DNA of 10,332 nt from CAYVDH01 sp964450355 (lineage in GTDB: Bacteria > Bacteroidota > Bacteroidia > NS11-12g > UBA955), in NCBI GenBank assembly GCA_964450355.1, contig CAYVDH010000130.1:1-10332 (forward strand), in the 5' to 3' direction. How positions within the stretch are numbered: position 1 is the first letter of the stretch; each line of letters begins with the position of its first letter. The notes beneath the pieces are model-generated. The model had not been told where the DNA came from and did no database searches. It saw only the letters and a program-made list of their open reading frames with translations. The position numbers and the translations under genes are program-made. Of this stretch, positions 9,876 to 10,332 are shown one piece after another.

Positions 9876-9895
9876 ATTAATACCATGGTATTAAT
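9876..9895. repeat. 20-bp perfect palindrome downstream of sprA
   Basis: ATTAATACCATGGTATTAAT reads the same on both strands with no mismatch, centred between 9885 and 9886 and starting 13 bases after the sprA stop. As RNA it could form an 8-bp stem with a CATG loop, but no T tract follows, so it is a poor intrinsic terminator. It may still protect the 3' end of the sprA transcript or be a dimeric protein-binding site. It lies 55 bases upstream of the promoter at 9950. An outer pair, GGTTTA (9865-9870) and TAAACC (9924-9929), weakly encloses it. Confidence 0.55.
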
Positions 9896-9949
9896 AATGA
9901 AGTTAAATACCATTTATGCAATTTAAACCAGTTACAATTATTGCTTTTG

Positions 9950-9981
9950 TTTGAATAATATTTTTAAAAAGATTATATTTG
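9950..9981 (+). promoter_or_regulatory. Bacteroidota-type promoter (TTTG-N20-TATATTTG)
   Basis: A TTTG box at 9950-9953 is separated by exactly 20 bases from TATATTTG at 9974-9981. Both boxes and the spacing fit the Bacteroidota primary sigma consensus (TTTG or TTG, 19-21 bases, TAnnTTTG) without mismatch. Transcription would start near 9986-9990, about 20 bases before the mini-ORF at 10008 and about 75 bases before the secreted peptide gene at 10063. The match is seen directly; activity is inferred. Confidence 0.65.
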
Positions 9982-10007
9982 ATTTCTGTACTAAAAAAGA
10001 TAGGGTT

Positions 10008-10058
10008 ATGGCAAATACAACATTAATTAATCCAATTGAATGGAGTTTACAACATTAA
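10008..10058 (+). CDS. 16-codon mini-ORF; leader peptide or gene remnant
   Basis: ATG at 10008 opens a frame encoding MANTTLINPIEWSLQH and stopping at 10056-10058. It is the first ATG after the promoter at 9950-9981, sits about 20 bases from the expected transcription start, and ends 4 bases before the next gene. It may be a translated leader. Alternatively it may be the decayed start of a longer protein: the NPxEWxLQ pattern loosely recalls the N-terminal DNA-binding region of Tn5/IS4-type transposases, but this is a faint resemblance from memory over too few residues. It could also be chance. No function is assigned. Confidence 0.3.
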   Translation: MANTTLINPIEWSLQH

Positions 10059-10062
10059 AAGT

Positions 10063-10218
10063 ATGAAATTTATAATTATATTAAGCTTTTTTGTTTCTAT
10101 TTATAATTGCCATGCACAGTTTAAAAATTTGTATTCTTCAAAAGATAGTTTCTTATACATAAGAAGAAAAATTCCTATAAATGGGCAATTTAAAATTATA
10201 CAAAATAAAAAAGAATAA
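10063..10218 (+). CDS. Small secreted peptide of unknown function
   Basis: A 51-aa product that I do not recognise. ATG at 10063 starts a textbook signal peptide: Lys2, a hydrophobic core at residues 3-13 (FIIILSFFVSI), then YNCHAQF, where signal peptidase I cleavage between Ala18 and Gln19 is typical of Bacteroidota exported proteins. Cys16 could instead be a lipidation site, but IYNC is a poor lipobox. The mature part (about 33 aa) is basic, with KDSFLYIRRKIPINGQFK and a Lys-rich end. An in-frame TTG at 10036 would extend the start but would spoil the signal peptide and overlap the mini-ORF. Hand-counted G+C is 29 of 156 bases, far below sprA. The gene ends one base before the next ATG (10220), suggesting co-transcription from the promoter at 9950. 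It may be a genuine small exported protein or the stub of a degraded larger one. Confidence 0.5.
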   Translation: MKFIIILSFFVSIYNCHAQFKNLYSSKDSFLYIRRKIPINGQFKIIQNKKE

Positions 10219-10219
10219 T

Positions 10220-10332
10220 ATGAGTGATTTTTATAAAAAAATATTAGACAACAACAAAAAATGGGTAGAAGACAAATTAAAAATTAACCCAAATTTTTTT
10301 TTATGATTATCCAAAAGACAAAATCAACCTTT
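10220..10332 (+). pseudogene. N-terminal part of a possible beta-carbonic anhydrase, frameshifted at a T9 run
   Basis: ATG at 10220, one base after the preceding stop, opens a frame of 28 codons that hits TGA at 10304-10306. The N-terminus FYKKILDNNKKWVEDKLKIN followed by PNFF resembles the N-terminal helical arm of Bacteroidota beta-carbonic anhydrases, which typically read FYK.IL.NN..WVE..L..DP.FF before the zinc-binding CxDSR motif. That diagnostic motif would lie beyond the window, so the assignment rests on the arm alone. The stop comes directly after nine T (10294-10302). With one T fewer, the frame stays open to the window end as FFYDYPKDKINL; with one T more, it also stays open. The entry is therefore a partial gene with either an indel error or a real frameshift. 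Composition is very AT-rich (17 G+C in 87 bases). If it is functional, it would interconvert CO2 and bicarbonate in the cytoplasm. Confidence 0.4.

Noticed and set aside
10036..10062. TTG start extending the 51-aa secreted peptide by nine residues
   Set aside because: The extension would put extra residues before a complete signal peptide and overlap the mini-ORF; ATG at 10063 is the natural start.
1..10332. Search for CRISPR arrays, tRNA or rRNA genes, complete insertion sequences and defence systems
   Set aside because: No direct repeat array, no cloverleaf-like tRNA sequence and no transposase or nuclease domain was seen; the two large genes leave only about 170 and 200 bases of intergenic space apart from the small cluster at the end.

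Overview
The window is AT-rich, and its gene content places it in the phylum Bacteroidota. The decisive gene is a complete sprA (sov), which encodes the giant outer-membrane translocon of the type IX secretion system (T9SS). As far as I know this family is confined to that phylum. The other large gene encodes a YfhO-family polytopic membrane protein of the long Bacteroidota type. Two sites match the Bacteroidota sigma-factor consensus (TTG...TAnnTTTG), one very well, and Shine-Dalgarno sequences are absent upstream of the starts, as is usual in this phylum. I cannot assign a genus.

Layout, all on the + strand. Positions 22-2490 hold the YfhO-family gene. A perfect 15-bp hairpin terminator follows immediately (2499-2535), so this gene and sprA are probably separate transcription units. 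A leader with a partial promoter match leads into sprA (2664-9863, 2399 aa), which alone fills about 70% of the window. Downstream of sprA lie a perfect 20-bp palindrome (9876-9895) and then a near-ideal Bacteroidota promoter (9950-9981). That promoter would drive a compact cluster: a 16-codon mini-ORF, a 51-aa secreted peptide of unknown function, and the start of a protein whose N-terminus looks like a beta-carbonic anhydrase. The last is out of frame after 28 codons at a run of nine T, just before the window ends.

How the genes relate. SprA is a central envelope machine: T9SS cargo with C-terminal sorting domains crosses the outer membrane through its barrel. The YfhO-like protein is an inner-membrane protein that may act on envelope glycans, but nothing in the sequence links it to T9SS. 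The right-hand end (from about 9950) is much richer in A+T (about 19% G+C by hand count in the small genes, against 37% in one sampled sprA line) and may be a recently acquired or decaying segment. I see no defence system, CRISPR array, complete mobile element or RNA gene. The large genes are ordinary core-type genes; the worthwhile leads are in the last 400 bases and the intergenic regions.
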